Shown: piece after piece, positions 5,141-6,331 of the stretch
How the letters are laid out: each line of letters opens with the position of its first letter
How positions within the stretch are numbered: position 1 is the stretch's first letter
Assembly: GCA_945931735.1 (NCBI GenBank)
Contig: CAMEPN010000113.1
Span: forward strand, 1 to 6,331
Length of the DNA stretch: 6,331 nt
Reading direction: 5' to 3'
Origin: an uncultured Clostridia bacterium
Lineage (GTDB): Bacteria; Bacillota; Clostridia; Oscillospirales; Ruminococcaceae
The notes under the pieces: generated by a model
Told to the model about the DNA's origin: nothing
Databases searched by the model: none
Seen by the model: only the letters and a program-made list of their open reading frames with translations
Position numbers and translations under genes: made by a program

Positions 5141-6331
5141 ATGGCAGTAAATCCGAAAATAATAATGATGGCGGCTCAGACCGCCAAAAATCCGAAAGTC
5201 CGCAGGGCGATACTGAATATCGTGCTGATTTCGCTGGGGCTTATAATGATGATATTCGTGGTTTTCACCGGGCTTATCAGCGGACTTCTTGCGATAATTG
5301 AGAACAACGACCTAAAAAATCACTGGAGCTATTACCGCACCTCGATATCCGAACTTTTTAACGGTATCGAGGGCGAGATAAACACAGATGTCAAGAGCGA
5401 GGTCTACGATTTCATGCCGGATTTTTCGGTCAATCTTTCAAAGGCGGCTATCGCCAACAACTTTGACGGAAGTTCGCTTATTCTCTATGATGAGGACGAA
5501 ATCAGCCGTGCGGAAACCATTATGAAAACCTATGCCGGACAGCTCCGAAATCTTACAACACAGGACGCTTTCGATAATTTCATTGCCGGCTATCAAACCG
5601 CCCTTTCCTTTTCGGATATCAGCAATATCCGCTTTGCTGACGACAGTGAAATCGACCACATTTCCGACTATCCGGACGAGGTGCGGCTGTTCCTCTATCA
5701 CCGGGCAATGGAGCAAATGCCGGTTTACAGCTACGATTTTGAAAAGGTGCAGGTCGATGGCAAGCCGGGCGAACGTCAGACGCTTGTTGTGACAGAACCG
5801 GACGGCTCCACACAGACGGTCGAGTACACCTGCGTGGGCGGCGGCGATATTTATCTTCCGGAATTTCTGGCAATGTATAATATCTGCCAGACGCAGGAGT
5901 TTCTCCTGAAAGTCAGCGAGCCAAACCCGGCGCAGGATATTGACGAGCAGATGGCTTCCGCCGTTGGCGGGATTCCCGAAACCGAAGAGCAGGCGCAGGA
6001 GTACATAAACGGCTCATGGGGCAGTGTTATTGACGGCAAAGGCGCAATAAAGCTGAATGTGTTTGAGGTTTCAAACCTGCGTTCCATCATGGAAAATGCT
6101 AACATGGACGGCGCAGTCAGGGTCGAGGTGGAGCGCACTTCGGACAAGCTGTCCATCGTTCTGGAAACGGTCGGCGATGATGTCTGGAAAGAGATTTTCG
6201 GAATTGACGAATCCCTCTGGGATTATGTTGAGCAGGCTCAGACCGCAATAGAAATGGCTCTTGCCGAAGCTGAAATTCCGCAGGACGAGTGGACGGTTTC
6301 GCTTGATAACATGGTTCATCTGGCGCTGTTC
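5141..6331 (+). CDS. Membrane-anchored conjugation protein, CD1108/PrgK-like (3' truncated)
   Basis: The frame opens at ATG 5141 and has no stop through 6331: 397 visible codons, end missing. A basic N-terminus (residues 1-23, starting MAVNPKIIMMAAQTAKNPKVRR) precedes one membrane helix (about 24-52). The rest is a long acidic, presumably extracytoplasmic region. From memory, CD1108-family mobile-element proteins begin with a similar 'MAVNPK...' stretch and a helix, lie directly after the VirB4 gene, and carry C-terminal lysozyme-like and/or CHAP/NlpC peptidase domains that open the cell wall for the mating channel. No such catalytic domain is recognisable in the visible part; if present it lies past the window edge. 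The first 60 residues and the position support the assignment, while the middle region is unfamiliar to me. It could instead be a VirB8/VirB6-like structural protein. Confidence 0.6.
   Translation, partial: MAVNPKIIMMAAQTAKNPKVRRAILNIVLISLGLIMMIFVVFTGLISGLLAIIENNDLKNHWSYYRTSISELFNGIEGEINTDVKSEVYDFMPDFSVNLSKAAIANNFDGSSLILYDEDEISRAETIMKTYAGQLRNLTTQDAFDNFIAGYQTALSFSDISNIRFADDSEIDHISDYPDEVRLFLYHRAMEQMPVYSYDFEKVQVDGKPGERQTLVVTEPDGSTQTVEYTCVGGGDIYLPEFLAMYNICQTQEFLLKVSEPNPAQDIDEQMASAVGGIPETEEQAQEYINGSWGSVIDGKGAIKLNVFEVSNLRSIMENANMDGAVRVEVERTSDKLSIVLETVGDDVWKEIFGIDESLWDYVEQAQTAIEMALAEAEIPQDEWTVSLDNMVHLALF

Noticed and set aside
5113..5301. Plus-strand 62-codon frame overlapping the start of the last gene.
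   Set aside because: It has no ribosome binding site and a low-complexity product. The overlapping frame from ATG 5141 has a strong site, a membrane anchor and stays open for 397 codons.
1..6331. CRISPR arrays, tRNA/rRNA genes, insertion sequences, promoters and intrinsic terminators.
   Set aside because: No regularly spaced direct repeats, RNA-gene signatures, transposase or terminal inverted repeats were seen. There is no gene-free stretch longer than 42 nt, so no convincing promoter or stem plus T-run terminator is present.

Overview
The window reads as the inside of a conjugation (DNA-transfer) operon from an integrative/conjugative element or large plasmid of a Gram-positive anaerobe. 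Clostridia (Ruminococcus/Oscillospiraceae-like) is my best guess. This rests on the strong AGGAGG-type ribosome binding sites, frequent ATA isoleucine codons beside a moderate base composition, and the close resemblance of the VirB4-like ATPase and its neighbours to families I recall from Bacillota conjugative elements such as the C. difficile CTn elements. The organism is an inference. No integrase, relaxase, origin of transfer, rRNA or tRNA is visible.

Layout: seven genes, all on the + strand, cover almost the whole window. From left to right they are: a 5'-truncated TadB-like GspF-domain membrane protein (2-718); a TadC-like GspF-domain membrane protein (721-1617); two small pseudopilin-like proteins with one N-terminal membrane helix (1627-2031, DUF4320-like, and 2028-2546, TadE-like); a membrane-anchored protein resembling the N-terminal domain of VirB4 (2558-3253); a full VirB4-type ATPase (3263-5098); and a large 3'-truncated protein with an N-terminal membrane anchor (5141 to window end), probably the PrgK/CD1108-like component that in relatives carries cell-wall hydrolase domains.

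The first six genes are packed with overlaps or gaps of 11 nt or less, and several stop codons lie inside the next gene's Shine-Dalgarno sequence, so they are very likely cotranscribed and translationally coupled. Only the last junction has a real gap (42 nt), which contains a small hairpin. No promoter or intrinsic terminator was found.

Inferred joint function: the first four genes look like a Tad/type-IV-pilus assembly platform with its pseudopilins, and the next three like the ATPase and wall-spanning part of a type IV secretion system. Their linkage in one operon suggests a hybrid Gram-positive conjugation apparatus. The motor ATPase of the Tad-like part (TadA/CpaF) would be expected just upstream of the window, and the hydrolase domains and coupling protein downstream. 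I recall similar gene sets in Clostridia elements, so the architecture is probably not new, though it is poorly characterised.
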